Shown: positions 22,001 through 29,304 of the stretch, piece by piece
Layout of the letters: every line of letters begins with the position of its first letter
Position numbering within the stretch: the stretch's first letter is position 1
Assembly: GCF_002786325.1 (NCBI RefSeq)
Contig: NZ_PGTB01000007.1
Location: 1-64,000, forward strand
Direction: 5' to 3'
DNA: 64,000 nucleotides
Source: Pseudooceanicola lipolyticus
GTDB lineage: Bacteria; Pseudomonadota; Alphaproteobacteria; Rhodobacterales; Rhodobacteraceae
The notes under the pieces: model-generated
Databases searched by the model: none
Told to the model about the DNA's origin: nothing
What the model saw: only the letters and a program-made list of their open reading frames with translations
Made by a program: the position numbers and the translations under genes

Positions 22001-22407
22001 AGGCGATCCCCAATCCCGATGCCTCGGGCGGTGCGGTGATCAAGTCGACCGGCACGGGCTTTGCCACTGGCACCTTCATCGGTGCGAGCGGCGACTACCT
22101 CCTGGACGTGGCCTGGTACAACGAAAACGACGGCGTGTCGCAATTCGCCGTGCTGGTCGACGGTGTCCAGGTTGCAGGCTGGCAAGGGGCAGGAGGCACC
22201 GCCTCGGCCGCACGTGAGATTGAGCAGATCGCGCTGTCGCTCGATTACGGCGATGAAATCACCTTCCGCGGAAGCAAGGATGGTGGTGAGCACGCCCGTA
22301 TCGACATGTTCACGCTGAGCGAGCAGATAGCCTCGGTATCGTCGGCCGGTGACAGCTTCGTTTTCAACAGCCCGCCCGATCCGGATCTGAATTGGCTGGA
22401 GTTCTAG
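13099..22407 (+). CDS. Giant modular secreted Ca-binding protein (beta-propeller, cadherin/VCBS and RTX modules)
   Basis: About 3,102 residues, probably extracellular and exported by a type I system, since there is no N-terminal signal peptide. Three blocks (13123-14319, 14623-15819, 16408-17577) each contain exactly seven 57-residue repeats of the form FLVNSET...PAITALSDGGFVVTW...QDG...IKAQVFD, which suggests three seven-bladed beta-propellers. Cadherin-like or VCBS domains (APVAQDDSFSLSEDGAL...DSFTYAVDDGNGGTDQAT) lie at about 15820-16380, 18745-19035, 19920-20810 and 21640-21930. RTX-like GGxGxD stretches lie near 18445-18560 and 19620-19745. Three related beta-sandwich modules (FATGTFTG...VAWYNENDGVSQF) lie at 20820-21210, 21235-21630 and 21940-22320. 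The TTG at 13099 is preferred because GGAGA sits six bases upstream; a GTG at 13069 is possible. No type I secretion genes are nearby. Likely role is adhesion or surface matrix; inference. Confidence 0.85.
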   Translation: MTDFYERLGEEFLVNSETEGSQFEPAIAALSNGDFVVTWRTNDSLQDGSSSAIKAQIFDAAGTAQGSEFLVNSETLYYQYAPAITALSGGGFVVTWRTHDTAQDGSGTAIKAQLFDASGAAQGSEFLVNSETLNNQYDPAITALSDGGFVVTWRTHDTAQDGSGTAIKAQLFDASGATQGSEFLVNTQTADFQHDPVITALSGGGFVVTWRTHDTAQDGNGYAIKAQVFDASGAAQGSELLVNSETADSQFTPAITALSDGGFVVAWYTQDPAQDGSGSAIKAQIFDASGTAQGSEFLVNSETVDYQYIPAITALATGGFVVTWHTNDSTQDGSRTAIKAQVFDASGAAQGSEFLVNSETANSQEAPAITALSDGGFVVTWYTDDVTQDGNGTAIKAQVFQPYSGAPMDVELSTSEVSETAIGNLAVATLTATGAVNGAHSYEIISDPSGAFVIDGNKLVIGNAAALDYETMPTVSVVVRVTGPEGNTLDKTFDLTVTDSSLEDRYEAGNEFLVNTETVNNQYEPAITALSNGGFVATWSTQDSAQDGSSSAIKAQVFDASGTAQGNEFLVNTETVNNQYHPAITALSSGGFVVTWTTQDSTQDGSGTAIKAQLFDASGTAQGGEFLVNSETLSFQDFSASTALLGGGFVVAWVSGDTTQDGSGYAIKAQMFDASGTAQGSEFLVNSETVDSQYEPAITALSNGGFVVTWWTADTTQDGSGYAIKAQVFDATGAAQGTEFLVNSETVSHQSVPAITALKGGGFVVTWYTQNASQDGSGSAIKAQVFDASGTAQGSEFLVNSETWDDQNQPAITALTNGGFVVTWTTRDTTQDGNGYAIKAQAFDASGAAQGSEFLVNSETVLHQDSPAITALPDGGFVVTWYTSDTTQDGSGAAIKARVFSAVDLNDAPVAQDDSFSLSEDGALTGESVLADNGNGADIDIDGDTLSVSLVSDVSNGSLTLNLDGSFDYTPDADFAGSDSFTYAVDDGNGGTDQATVTLDVDAVNDDPSAASDIGRTDEDTPVTVAVLDNDTDIDGDTLTVTSSSGSVEGGTTQVNPDGTITYTPPADFVGEDSFTYEVSDGASGTATGTVTVTVGTDLYERLGPETLVNTAAYSFQFSPSVTGLAGGGYVVTWESYDSATSSPFEIRAQLYDADGQAIGGEFQVNSDTAYSQRRAVVTALDDGGFAVAWKTQDTSQDGDRDAIKAQVFDANGTMRGGEFLVNTDGGGQQEFPTISSLSDGGFVVGWVSNNNGATTVGNDVRAQRFDANGTKVGGEISVNQTTSGSQDQASVAGLEGGGFAAVWRSETSINAAVYDASGVLVGSEFTVNISTTSGRGEPVITALQDGGFAVAWTDQDYTRDGSTYAIIARLYDADGTPRDDDFVVNTEVESVQNSPAISVLPDGGFVVSWKTSDSSQDGSSDAIKAQVFDQNGNPVGTEFLVNSETESSQNFPAITSLTNGNIVVAWGTYDPAQDGDGPAIKSQVFTPSFDTPETLFVEELGHISELEDGMPFADLGNDGAVNTQYTYEIVSDSSGAFGILGNQLVLADFKALYYGASPAYDLEIRATDLDGKTTVLSYSGVLSGEVFDLLTFEASEPTPIDRVGEGEHIVAAVSANGAGVAFTGLEGEGIVYDPSTATAESDVVTITLEDESGVQRTQVLKIDILQSDRVLTPVDGTGGNDMQNFHSLDLANFVGTLTNPFSGMTVHLDDAYRVNIGAYDGKGGNDTLISSSQSDLIGTRFGLGSVTSIETIFLSTGSDFADLTGAVASMHLAASSGDDIVWAGGGADTIIGADGNDLLDGGLGDDQLIGGANDDIIDGGADTDTAYYSGNRADYAVTDNGDGTITIVDTRTDSPDGTDLVRNVEFFGFADTTVSFAELLNAAPVAQDDGFSLDEDASLIGQSVLADNGNGADSDPEGDTLTVSLVSDVSNGTLTLNPDGSFDYTPDTDFIGTDSFTYEITDAFGETDQATVTLDVQETFDLTTFEESLPTPIDRVEAGEHIVAAVSANGAGVTFSGLDGEGIVYDPSTATAESDVVTITLEDGAGVQRTQVLKIDILQSDRLSLSDEATAGDEVVNFEGPSIQLVGTLANPSTGSIVHLDGVYVVSTAGYDGGDGFDILSAGNQSDLVGTRFGLGSLENFEVLQLGAGADFADLTLLAEPATVVAAQNDDVVWAGSGDDMIFGQGGDDALEGGAGNDLISGGPGNDLINGGADTDTAQYSGSRSDYAATDNGDGTLTIIDTRTDPRTDGTDLVSNVELFEFADGTISLAELLNTAPVAQDDSFSLSEDGALTGENVLADNGSGADSDIDGDTLSVSLVSDVSNGALTLNPDGTFDYTPDADFTGSDSFTYAVDDGNGGTDQTTVTLDVGALNDAPVAQDDSFSLNEDTSLTGQSVLTDNGNGADSDIDGDTLTVSLISDVSNGTLTLNPDGSFDYTPDADFTGSDSFTYAVDDGHGGTDQATVTLDVGAVNDAPMAQDDSFSLSEDGALTGENVLADNGNGADSDIDGDTLSVSLVSDVSNGSLTLNPDGTFDYTPDADFTGSDSFTYAVDDGNGGTDQATVTLAVNDRPELPGEIGLGETEAETLVLSGDYQVEAIPNPDTSGGAVIKSTGTGFATGTFTGAAGDYWLDVAWYNENDGVSQFAALVNGVQVAAWTGAGGTASGSREIEHIAVSLEAGDEITLRGIRGGGEPARIDTLIVTERETEPEPTGATIGLGLTEAEALDLSGAYQVEANASPDFSGGAMIKAIGTDAGFATGTFTGATGAYWLDVAWLNENDGVSQFAVLVDGVEVATWTGAGGASSGALETRHIELTLETGDEIVLRGVKNGGEHARIDAITIGASDGNNAPQAVDDSFETEAGTSLTVAAPGILDNDSDLDGDPLTIALVTDVSNGSLTLNADGSFSYAPNAAFAGTDSFTYEVDDGNGGSDQATVIIEVGDLPDGALIGIGDTEAEALDLSGAYQVEAIPNPDASGGAVIKSTGTGFATGTFIGASGDYLLDVAWYNENDGVSQFAVLVDGVQVAGWQGAGGTASAAREIEQIALSLDYGDEITFRGSKDGGEHARIDMFTLSEQIASVSSAGDSFVFNSPPDPDLNWLEF

Positions 22408-22430
22408 GTGTATGACCCATTTAAGGACTA

Positions 22431-22460
22431 GGCCGTCCGCCATGACGGCCGCTTCTCTTT
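22431..22460 (+). terminator. Intrinsic terminator of the giant gene
   Basis: A perfect seven-base-pair stem GGCCGTC / GACGGCC with loop CGCCAT, followed by a pyrimidine/T-rich tract (TTCTCTTT). It lies 24 bp after the stop codon at 22407. Confidence 0.7.
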
Positions 22461-23283
22461 AATGCTCATCTTGCCTCACTCGAGTTTCAGTGTTCGGCGG
22501 GCTAAGAAGCCGTCATCGGAAGATGTGAAATCCAGGAGTGATGCTGCCAGTTTCCCGAGCAGAATCGCACGGCCTTTCTTTCGCGAAGCGCCTCTTGAGG
22601 CGCAGAAAAAGCCAGATGCCGAAGGTTCTCACGGCATTTGCGGCCTTGGACGTAGATGTCAGTTCCGGCGCTGTTGGCAATCCTGCCGCGTTCCTTGTAG
22701 CTGTTGATGTGTCCGAGATCCGGCTCGATATACATGCAATTGTGCCCGCCGGCCCCGTCCAGGCCATTTGCCCTGATGTCGTCTTCGCTCTGGCGATTGC
22801 TTCATACTTCGGCGGAAAAGTAAGTGCCCCCGAGGCGGATGATGCTGATATAGATCAGTTTCTACACACCGGCCGCACGGCCAGCGTCGGTAACGTTGAG
22901 GTGCTGTAGGATGCGGTACTCAGCCGGGACCATGCCGAATACGATCCACGCATTGCATGAATATGCAGTTCTTGCTGCGTCGATCCTATGATCAAAACCA
23001 CCAGCCATGCTGGTTGCGGAAAATAGCGAAAAATCCCAGACCCTACCAGATTAAGCTGCTGGCCACCTGATGCGGAAGAGATACCCGGTCATCTGTGAGA
23101 CCGCGCTCCAGCCGTCATGGCCAGTGGCAAGCTTCACTCAGAGTCGTGGCGGCGCTGAGATCGGTCCAAAACCGGCAGGCCGTCGAGGGTGTCGAACGCT
23201 GCGACGCGTTTCATCAGACCGGGTTTTTGCTGCGGCTCCACAACTTTTGCGATGCCGAGCGGACGGTGAGCGGGACAGCCCCG
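22461..23283. other. Gene-poor region, no supported gene
   Basis: About 820 bp. Frames of 70-140 codons are open on both strands (for example 22538-22909 plus, 22502-22735 minus), but none shows a recognisable domain or a clear ribosome-binding site, and they overlap each other. The region may be decayed genes or mobile-element debris. I see no inverted repeats that define an element. Confidence 0.4.
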
Positions 23284-23523
23284 TCATTCAGAAACGGCAT
23301 CCCTCAGCCATGAGACCTTTGCCTTTGCCTCTGCAAATGCTTGATCGAAGGTCCCGAAAGAAGCTGCGCCATAGCGCCCAATGCTATACCAACCTCGACC
23401 GTCTTCCGGGTCTCTCCGATACTCATCAAAACCGTAAGTGTTGTCAGGGCGACGAAAAATATCGACGCAGATGGTTTCGCCATCCAGATTGATCGAGCGG
23501 ATAACCTTGTTCTTGTGCGCCAT
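23284..23523 (-). CDS. Small conserved hypothetical protein
   Basis: A 79-residue soluble protein. It begins MAHKNKVIRSINLDGETICVD, continues with IFRRPDNTYGFDEYRRDPED and GRGWYSIGRYG, and ends with a helix (FDQAFAEAKAKVSWLRDAV). This pattern of an N-terminal strand pair, an aromatic/Gly-rich turn and a C-terminal helix matches small alphaproteobacterial conserved hypotheticals I have seen, but I know no function. Strong family-like composition and regular secondary structure make it more credible than neighbouring frames. The ribosome-binding site (GAAAGCTGG) is weak. It stands alone in a gene-poor stretch. Confidence 0.55.
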   Translation of the reverse strand: MAHKNKVIRSINLDGETICVDIFRRPDNTYGFDEYRRDPEDGRGWYSIGRYGAASFGTFDQAFAEAKAKVSWLRDAVSE

Positions 23524-24028
23524 GACCAGCTTTCAAATCTTGGGTGATTTAAGTTGCCACGATTATAAGTGCCAGCCGCGTGCTTTGGTAGGTATGGGCT
23601 GTACAGCGGTCCTGTGGCGCCGCGGCGCAGGAAGCGGTCGACCGGGCAGGGCACCGTGACTTTTCGGCCCAAAGCCGACCATCCCCGCTTAGTCGTTGAA
23701 CGCCTGCTTTTATTCCATGTCCCACCGATTCCCGGTGTGCAGCGGGGGCGGATGGCCTTGGCACGAGTTCACCTGGCCGAATGCGGATCTTCCTGTGAAC
23801 ACTGAATTGGAGGGCAAGGTCGCTGCCCTCATACCGTTCGATCTCGGGCCAGGGCCTATGCATCCCGCGCGCGACAAGGCGCCACCGGGTGCACTTGCCC
23901 TGTCTTGAACCTATACAAGCCATCGCAATTGCTCTAAACGCGGTTGGCTGTGCGCCCTTTTGGGCGCGAAACCTACCCGTTCGCCGGCCCGGATCACTCC
24001 GAGCAGTTCCCGAGAGTAAAGTTCCTCC
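23524..24028. other. Intergenic region before the DEAD-box helicase gene
   Basis: 505 bp with no supported gene. It contains the 16-base string CGGCCCAAAGCCGACC at 23665-23680, which recurs at 27796-27811. DEAD-box helicase genes often have long 5' leaders that respond to cold, and this region could hold one, but no defined structure was recognised. Confidence 0.35.
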
Positions 24029-25978
24029 ATGCATCCTGCACTTCGCGCGGCCCTCGATGACCGTGGATACACCACGTTGACACCGGTTCAGACCTCGGTG
24101 CTCGACCCCGCTTTGAAAGGTCGTGACCTGCTGGTTTCGGCGCAAACCGGCTCGGGCAAGACGCTGGGCTTCGGCCTTGCCATCGCGCCCACGCTTCTGG
24201 GGGACGGTGAGGTTTTCTCGCCGGGTGCCACACCGCTTGCCATTGTCATTGCCCCGACGCGCGAGCTGGCCTTGCAGGTCAAACGCGAACTCGGGTGGCT
24301 TTATGCAAAAACGGGGGCGGTCCTGGCCTCCTGCGTGGGAGGCATGGACATGCGCGACGAACGCCGCGCGCTGGAACGCGGGGCGCATATCGTTGCCGCC
24401 ACACCGGGGCGACTGCGCGACCATATCACCCGCGGCTCCATCGATCTCTCCGCCGTGCGCGCCGTCGTCCTCGACGAGGCCGACGAAATGCTCGACCTCG
24501 GATTTCGCGAGGAGCTGGAATTCATCCTGGACGAGTTGCCCTCCGAGCGGCAGACCTTGCTGTTCTCGGCCACCGTTCCGCCGACCATCGCCGCGCTCGC
24601 GAAAGGCTATCAGAACAACGCCGAACGGATCGTCGCCAGGTCCGAAACCCCGCAGCACGACGATATCGAGTACCGCGCGATGATGGTGGCCGAACGCGAT
24701 GTCGAGAACGCGGTGATCAACACGTTGCGGTATCACGAAGCCCCCAATGCGCTGGTCTTTGCCAACACGCGCGCGATGGTCAACCGGCTTGCGACGCGGC
24801 TGTCGAACCGCGGGTTCAACGCGGTGGCGCTGTCGGGCGAGCTGTCGCAATCCGAACGCACCCACGCCTTGCAGGCGATGCGTGACGGGCGCGCGCGGGT
24901 CTGCGTCGCGACCGACGTGGCGGCGCGCGGCATCGACCTGCCAAGGCTCGATCTTGTCGTGCATGCCGAACTGCCATCCAACCAGGAGACCCTGCTGCAC
25001 CGCTCCGGGCGCACCGGCCGGGCCGGGCGCAAGGGCGTGAGCGCGCTGATCGTGACGCCGCGCGTGCGCAAGAAGGCCGAACGCTTGCTGGGCTGGGCCA
25101 AGGTCACGGCCGAATGGGGCAGCGCGCCGTCCGCCGCCGAGGTCCGCGCGATGGATGAAGAGCGGCTGTTTTCCGACCCGACCTGGCAGGAACCGGCAAC
25201 CGAGGAAGAGCAGGCGAGCGCGAAGCGGCTTCTCGATGCGTTTTCGCCCGAGCAGATCGTCGCCGGTTACCTGCGCGTGCTGCACACGCTGCGCGCCCCT
25301 CCCGAGGAACTGGCCGAACCGGGGGCCAAGCCCGAGCCCGTCAGGGAGTTCGGCCCCGCGACCTGGTTTGCCGTGTCAGGTGGACGCGACGCGGGCGCCG
25401 AGCCGCGCCGCCTGTTGCCGATGCTCTGCAAGGCGGGCGGCCTGTCGAAAGACGACATCGGCGCAATCCGGGTGCAGCAAGACCGGAGTTTCGTGCAGAT
25501 CCGCGACGAGGCCGTCGCGGGTTTCCTGGCGAACGTGGGCGAGAGCATGGTGCTGGAAAAGGGCGCGCAACTCACCCAACTGGCTGCGCCCCCCGACCTC
25601 GCGGCCAGGGGGGCGGGACCCAGGAAGGGCAACGCCGGACGCAAACCCCACGGCTCCAAACCGCATCGCGGCAAGGCACCGGTGCCGGCCGGCCCTGAAC
25701 CTGATCCGGCGACGACGCCCGAGCGAAAGCGCCCCCACCGGACCAGCGATGGCCGCAAGGAAGCGGTCGACCGCGCCCCTGTGGAGCCCGGTAGCGCCGC
25801 CAAGCCAAACCGTAAACCAAAGGGGCCGCCGCCGCCCAAGGGCAAGCCGAGCAGCAAGAAGAACCGCGCTCGCGCCGCAGCGGCCATGTCGGGCAAGGGG
25901 CCAGGAAAAACCCGCAACAAACCCGGCGCGCCAAAACGGCAGCCCAAAGGCCCCAAGCCGGCAGGTGGTGGATCCTAG
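24029..25978 (+). CDS. DEAD-box ATP-dependent RNA helicase with C-terminal RNA-binding domain and basic tail
   Basis: 649 residues, cytoplasmic. All the core motifs are present: Q-motif YTTLTPVQ (14-21), Walker A AQTGSGKT (38-45), PTRELALQV, TPGRLRDH, DEAD (about 150), SAT, and in the second RecA domain TDVAARGIDLP and HRSGRTGRAGRKG. A DbpA/CsdA-type RNA-binding domain follows (about residues 450-520). The last 130 residues are very rich in K, P, G and R, a disordered RNA-binding tail. Such proteins unwind RNA in ribosome assembly, mRNA decay or cold adaptation. It is closest to DeaD/CsdA in layout, but I do not assign the symbol firmly. Confidence 0.92.
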   Translation: MHPALRAALDDRGYTTLTPVQTSVLDPALKGRDLLVSAQTGSGKTLGFGLAIAPTLLGDGEVFSPGATPLAIVIAPTRELALQVKRELGWLYAKTGAVLASCVGGMDMRDERRALERGAHIVAATPGRLRDHITRGSIDLSAVRAVVLDEADEMLDLGFREELEFILDELPSERQTLLFSATVPPTIAALAKGYQNNAERIVARSETPQHDDIEYRAMMVAERDVENAVINTLRYHEAPNALVFANTRAMVNRLATRLSNRGFNAVALSGELSQSERTHALQAMRDGRARVCVATDVAARGIDLPRLDLVVHAELPSNQETLLHRSGRTGRAGRKGVSALIVTPRVRKKAERLLGWAKVTAEWGSAPSAAEVRAMDEERLFSDPTWQEPATEEEQASAKRLLDAFSPEQIVAGYLRVLHTLRAPPEELAEPGAKPEPVREFGPATWFAVSGGRDAGAEPRRLLPMLCKAGGLSKDDIGAIRVQQDRSFVQIRDEAVAGFLANVGESMVLEKGAQLTQLAAPPDLAARGAGPRKGNAGRKPHGSKPHRGKAPVPAGPEPDPATTPERKRPHRTSDGRKEAVDRAPVEPGSAAKPNRKPKGPPPPKGKPSSKKNRARAAAAMSGKGPGKTRNKPGAPKRQPKGPKPAGGGS

Positions 25979-26303
25979 CAGGCGAAACACCGGTTCGGGG
26001 GTTCGATCGCGGCGCTCTCGGCCCATTGCTGCCGTTCGTTTGCCGCTGCGCTCTCCGGCGCAGTTCATCCGAAGAGGGCATCGAACGCCGGGTGCAGCAT
26101 TGGTTGGCTAACCCGCACTGCCGCTCTCGCCAAGTGACGCGGCGTCTGCGCGACATTAAGGGCAGCCTTCCACCCCTTGCAGAACCGGTTCGCTCTCGCC
26201 TCACACTATCTGCATGTGCTTTTAGGTGTTCCGTCAAACTTGCCAATTGTACAAAAATCCACTGAACTGCGAAACGAGCGACGATGCGAGGAGCGGCAAG
26301 ACA

Positions 26304-26774
26304 TTGATCAAACCAAGCAGCATCACGGAAAACGAAAACTTTCGACTATTCAAAAGGGTGTCGGCCGTATTGATTTCCATGATGGCCGTTGGTGGCGTCG
26401 TCTATTCTGGTATCGAACCAAGTCCATATGAGGAAGATAAAAATTTGTTCTTCCGGGCAATGGAAACCAACGATATAGCATATCTAACTTTGATCTGCCC
26501 AACCGGGGCCGATTTCCTGTCTAAGAAAGATTATGCAAATCTTATCGCACATGTGAGAAAAAGCAGCCCAAGAGAATACAGAGAAAATCTTAGGAATGTC
26601 TTGAAGGATTGCGACGTATTAACCAGGGATATCGCTTGCGAAGTTTATCCATTACAAGAATTTCAAGGGCGAGTGACTTTTCTAGACGAGATTTTCGCAA
26701 GTTATTGCGGGCGCGATTTCTTTAAAGATAGTGGGGTACATGTAAAAACATATCATGGTGCCATTTTACATTGA
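26304..26774 (+). CDS. Membrane-anchored hypothetical protein, low GC
   Basis: About 156 residues, no family recognised. One membrane segment lies near residues 20-38 (VSAVLISMMAVGGVVYSGI), so the rest (FFRAMETNDIAYLTLICPTG; RVTFLDEIFASYCGRDFF) is probably periplasmic. Four Cys residues follow the membrane segment and could form disulfides. The base composition is clearly lower in GC than the flanking genes. A TTG at 26304, ten bases after GAGGAG, is the chosen start; the frame is open further upstream to 26226 but that part is unlike a membrane-anchored protein. With the next gene it forms a low-GC patch and may be horizontally acquired. Confidence 0.5.
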   Translation: MIKPSSITENENFRLFKRVSAVLISMMAVGGVVYSGIEPSPYEEDKNLFFRAMETNDIAYLTLICPTGADFLSKKDYANLIAHVRKSSPREYRENLRNVLKDCDVLTRDIACEVYPLQEFQGRVTFLDEIFASYCGRDFFKDSGVHVKTYHGAILH

Positions 26775-26921
26775 CTGTACTGGAGGCCGGAATTGAAAAA
26801 TCAGAGTGAGGATATATTGCATTGGGTCTTGTCAGGGGTACTTGCCTTGAGCCAGGCAAGGCGCGCTCGATTTGAGCTGACAGCATAATGAAGGCGGTCT
26901 ATTTGATTCTGTGAGTTATTT

Positions 26922-27353
26922 TTATCCGTTGCGCCTGCCTTTAAATATGTTGAATAGAGTCATCGCTACGAATAACGGAAGCGTTACAACGATATACCAT
27001 CTGAATAGATCGTACGCTGCCGCGAGGAATATTGACGAAAAATCTGATATGTGGCGAAAGTCGAAGTAGTAAGTGGCGGTAAGTACAAAGAGAAAAAAGA
27101 ATGTATAGAAGATGTAGAGATTCCAGAAATCTCTTGCCCTAGTTATTATGAATACAATGAGTAATACGAGTATGGCTATTAAGGTTACTCCATAGGTCGC
27201 ACGACGTATTGTGTAGCTGGCAGGTGTATAATCTTTGGCAAAAAGAAGCAGCCCGAAGAATGTTAACTCTAGCAAAATGGCGGAATATAGAAGTGCTTTC
27301 CCCTTAGTAACGTTTGAACTCGCTTCGGTCGGCGCTCTCTTCATTCCCCGCAC
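26922..27353 (-). CDS. Four-helix integral membrane hypothetical, low GC
   Basis: 143 residues with four hydrophobic segments: LLYSAILLELTFFGLLLF, YGVTLIAILVLLIVFIIT, FWNLYIFYTFFFLFVLTATY and WYIVVTLPLFVAMTLF. Both termini are basic (MRGMKRAP; FKGRRNG). No family was recognised. The start may be the ATG at 27353 or at 27344. It is low in GC and convergent with the preceding membrane-anchored hypothetical. Not evidently linked to the EPS locus, although the position 2 kb from it is suggestive. Confidence 0.6.
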   Translation of the reverse strand: MRGMKRAPTEASSNVTKGKALLYSAILLELTFFGLLLFAKDYTPASYTIRRATYGVTLIAILVLLIVFIITRARDFWNLYIFYTFFFLFVLTATYYFDFRHISDFSSIFLAAAYDLFRWYIVVTLPLFVAMTLFNIFKGRRNG

Positions 27354-27979
27354 CCTTTTCGGTACCTTCGCCTATAACATCTTAGGCTTTTTCTAGCCTG
27401 ACGGAGGATGCCGAACAACTACATCATAAAATGTATTTCCTAAGACGCCTGTCGCGGGCACTGTCATACAAACGTGGCTTGAGGCGGGGCAGGACGCTGG
27501 CCAGCTTCCGTCCATGCCCCAACGCGCGCCTTTCCAATACTTAAAGGCCAGCCCGGAGGTCGTCCGGCTGCCTGGTTTTACTGTAGCTGCCGTACCGCGC
27601 TGCCTTCCTTCACCTTTCCGCCCTGTGTGTGGATCCTTCAGGAGCGATGGATTGACATTGGTGGAAGGTCCGCTTCCAAGTTCAGCTAAAGTCTCGTTCG
27701 CAAGTGTAGCGAACGATCGCTTCCCGCCCCTTCTATCGATGGACGCGAACGGCCCCTTGCGGACAGTCGAGCATGATGCCGGGCAACGCCGGGCCCGGCC
27801 CAAAGCCGACCTCCGTCTCGGGGGTTCGAGGCTGCGGGGGGCGGTCAGAGAGGACCGTCGCCGCGCCGGCGAACCGTTGCTGGTGGCGCACGGACAGATC
27901 GCGGGAGGGTCAGCCTATGAAACCGGCAGGCGATTGATCCGGATATCCCGTTGCACTTTGGATGCCACGGGAGGGAATC
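27354..27979. other. Gene-poor region, no supported gene
   Basis: 626 bp. Overlapping frames on both strands (27393-27803 minus, 27514-28356 plus) have no recognisable domain. The second copy of CGGCCCAAAGCCGACC is at 27796-27811. It reads like decayed spacer DNA. Confidence 0.4.
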
Positions 27980-28267
27980 TTATTCAATTCGTCCCTTCAA
28001 GCACACGCTGCCAGACAGGCAAAGCTTGGCCCCTCCGTACCCGTGGTGGTCAACGATCAACACCGCGGACCCGTAGTGATACGGGTATTGGTAATCTTCG
28101 CAAACGAACACCCAGCCGTTGGAGAACACCGTGGCGACCTGATCATACTCGCATTCCTCGATTTCGAGGTAGTCCACCTTGTAGGTCTCGGCAGCGCCAG
28201 CGTCGGATGCGCTCAGCACCATCAAGACAGGCGCAAGCGATGCGGCAATCGGGATGTATTTGTTCAT
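27980..28267 (-). CDS. Small exported hypothetical protein
   Basis: 95 residues with a clear signal peptide (MNKYIPIAASLAPVLMVLSASDAGAA, cleavage before ETYKVD). The mature part (about 70 residues) has four Cys (EECEYDQ; FVCEDYQ; KLCLSGSVCLKG) and many Tyr, so it is probably a disulfide-stabilised periplasmic protein. The ATG at 28267 is chosen because the signal peptide starts there; the longer frame to 28408 would bury it. The upstream AAAGAAA is only a weak ribosome-binding site. No family recognised. Confidence 0.6.
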   Translation of the reverse strand: MNKYIPIAASLAPVLMVLSASDAGAAETYKVDYLEIEECEYDQVATVFSNGWVFVCEDYQYPYHYGSAVLIVDHHGYGGAKLCLSGSVCLKGRIE

Positions 28268-28809
28268 TTTCTTTGCGGGTTGGACCAAATCCCAAAGCCG
28301 CGCCATCTCGCCAATCAGATCTTTCAAACCGTCTTGATCCACATTCCAAAGTTTAGTCCACAATCGACGGAGAAACTCATACGAATGTTTGTTGCTGGAT
28401 TGTGGCAAGGCGGTGGATATTCAAAGGCTGGGGCCTCTGCCCGAAATCTCTGAAAAGCGCTCGAATCGTCCAAGCGGCGCTGCAGCGAGGGTGTCGACTG
28501 CGGCATCGCCGCTTCGCCAGACCGGCCATTGGTGCAGCGCGCAGCACTTAGGGGCATCGGGGGTCGACAGCGTGCACAGAAGTCGCATCCGCCGCGGTCG
28601 CGCCAATCTCTGCATCTTGGCTGCTCAACTCAGCCGTACCATTCTCAAGCCAATTGATTCCCAATAAGGTCAATGGCCTAGTGTACGTGACCGTAGACGT
28701 CCCGGTGTGTTCTGCCGGGCAACGTTGCACCCGCCCAATGCAAGGGGGCACCTGACAGAGGTGAGCGCAGCTCCTGTCAGCGATATGCCTAAAGAACCAG
28801 GGAGCCACC
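28268..28809. other. Intergenic region, no supported gene
   Basis: 542 bp between the small exported protein and the AraC remnant. Frames at 28389-28667 (plus) and 28421-28615 (minus) show no recognisable protein. Nothing else was seen. Confidence 0.35.
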
Positions 28810-29304
28810 GTGGAAAGTAAAGTCTCCATTTTTCCGATCACCCAAGCGACGACAGCCACGTTCACCGAGCTCTATTTCCGTCTTACGTTTTTCTTCTTCA
28901 TCCAACGCGGCAGCAAATATGTTCTCTGCCCAACCCAAGGCGAGGTGATAGGCGAAGAAGGCGACCTGATGATCTTTCCGCCAGGCTCAATGGTCACCGT
29001 AGCGGAACGGCCGAGCCTCTGGTCGACCTGCTCCACCAGCTACGCCGTATCTATAAAACTACATGCGTTCATCGAGGCTCCGATCGAACCACATCGGCAA
29101 GACCATAATGCAGCCACGCAGATGCCAGGCGAAGATCCGTGCAGCGTGCAGCATCCGTCGAAATGGGCTCAAACACCAAATCGCTGCGCGATGGGAATGT
29201 CGCGGGTGGTGGTGTCGGAGGTGCTAGCGCACGGCAACGCTCGACACGATCGCAGCTCCGCAGCGTGCCTTCCCAGAATGACAAGCGCCGGCCACAGCAT
29301 GTAG
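28810..29304 (+). pseudogene. Truncated AraC-family regulator (N-terminal domain only)
   Basis: Starts at a GTG after CAGGGAGCCACC. Residues about 20-75 (YFRLTFFFFIQRG, GEVIGEEGDLMIFPPGS, MVTVAERPSL) match the cupin-like ligand-binding N-terminus of AraC-type regulators. After about residue 80 the sequence loses any resemblance, and no C-terminal double helix-turn-helix follows. The open frame runs on into antisense of the Wzy-like gene and ends at 29304. It is most likely a remnant cut when the EPS locus was inserted or rearranged. A short functional protein cannot be excluded. Confidence 0.55.

Noticed and set aside
22502-22909. Frames that could be transposase debris
   Set aside because: No catalytic motif, inverted repeats or match to the IS5 copy in this window.
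23665-27811. Sixteen-base string CGGCCCAAAGCCGACC at 23665 and 27796
   Set aside because: Only two copies, unequal flanks and no gene link; may be a remnant of a dispersed repeat but not supportable from this window.
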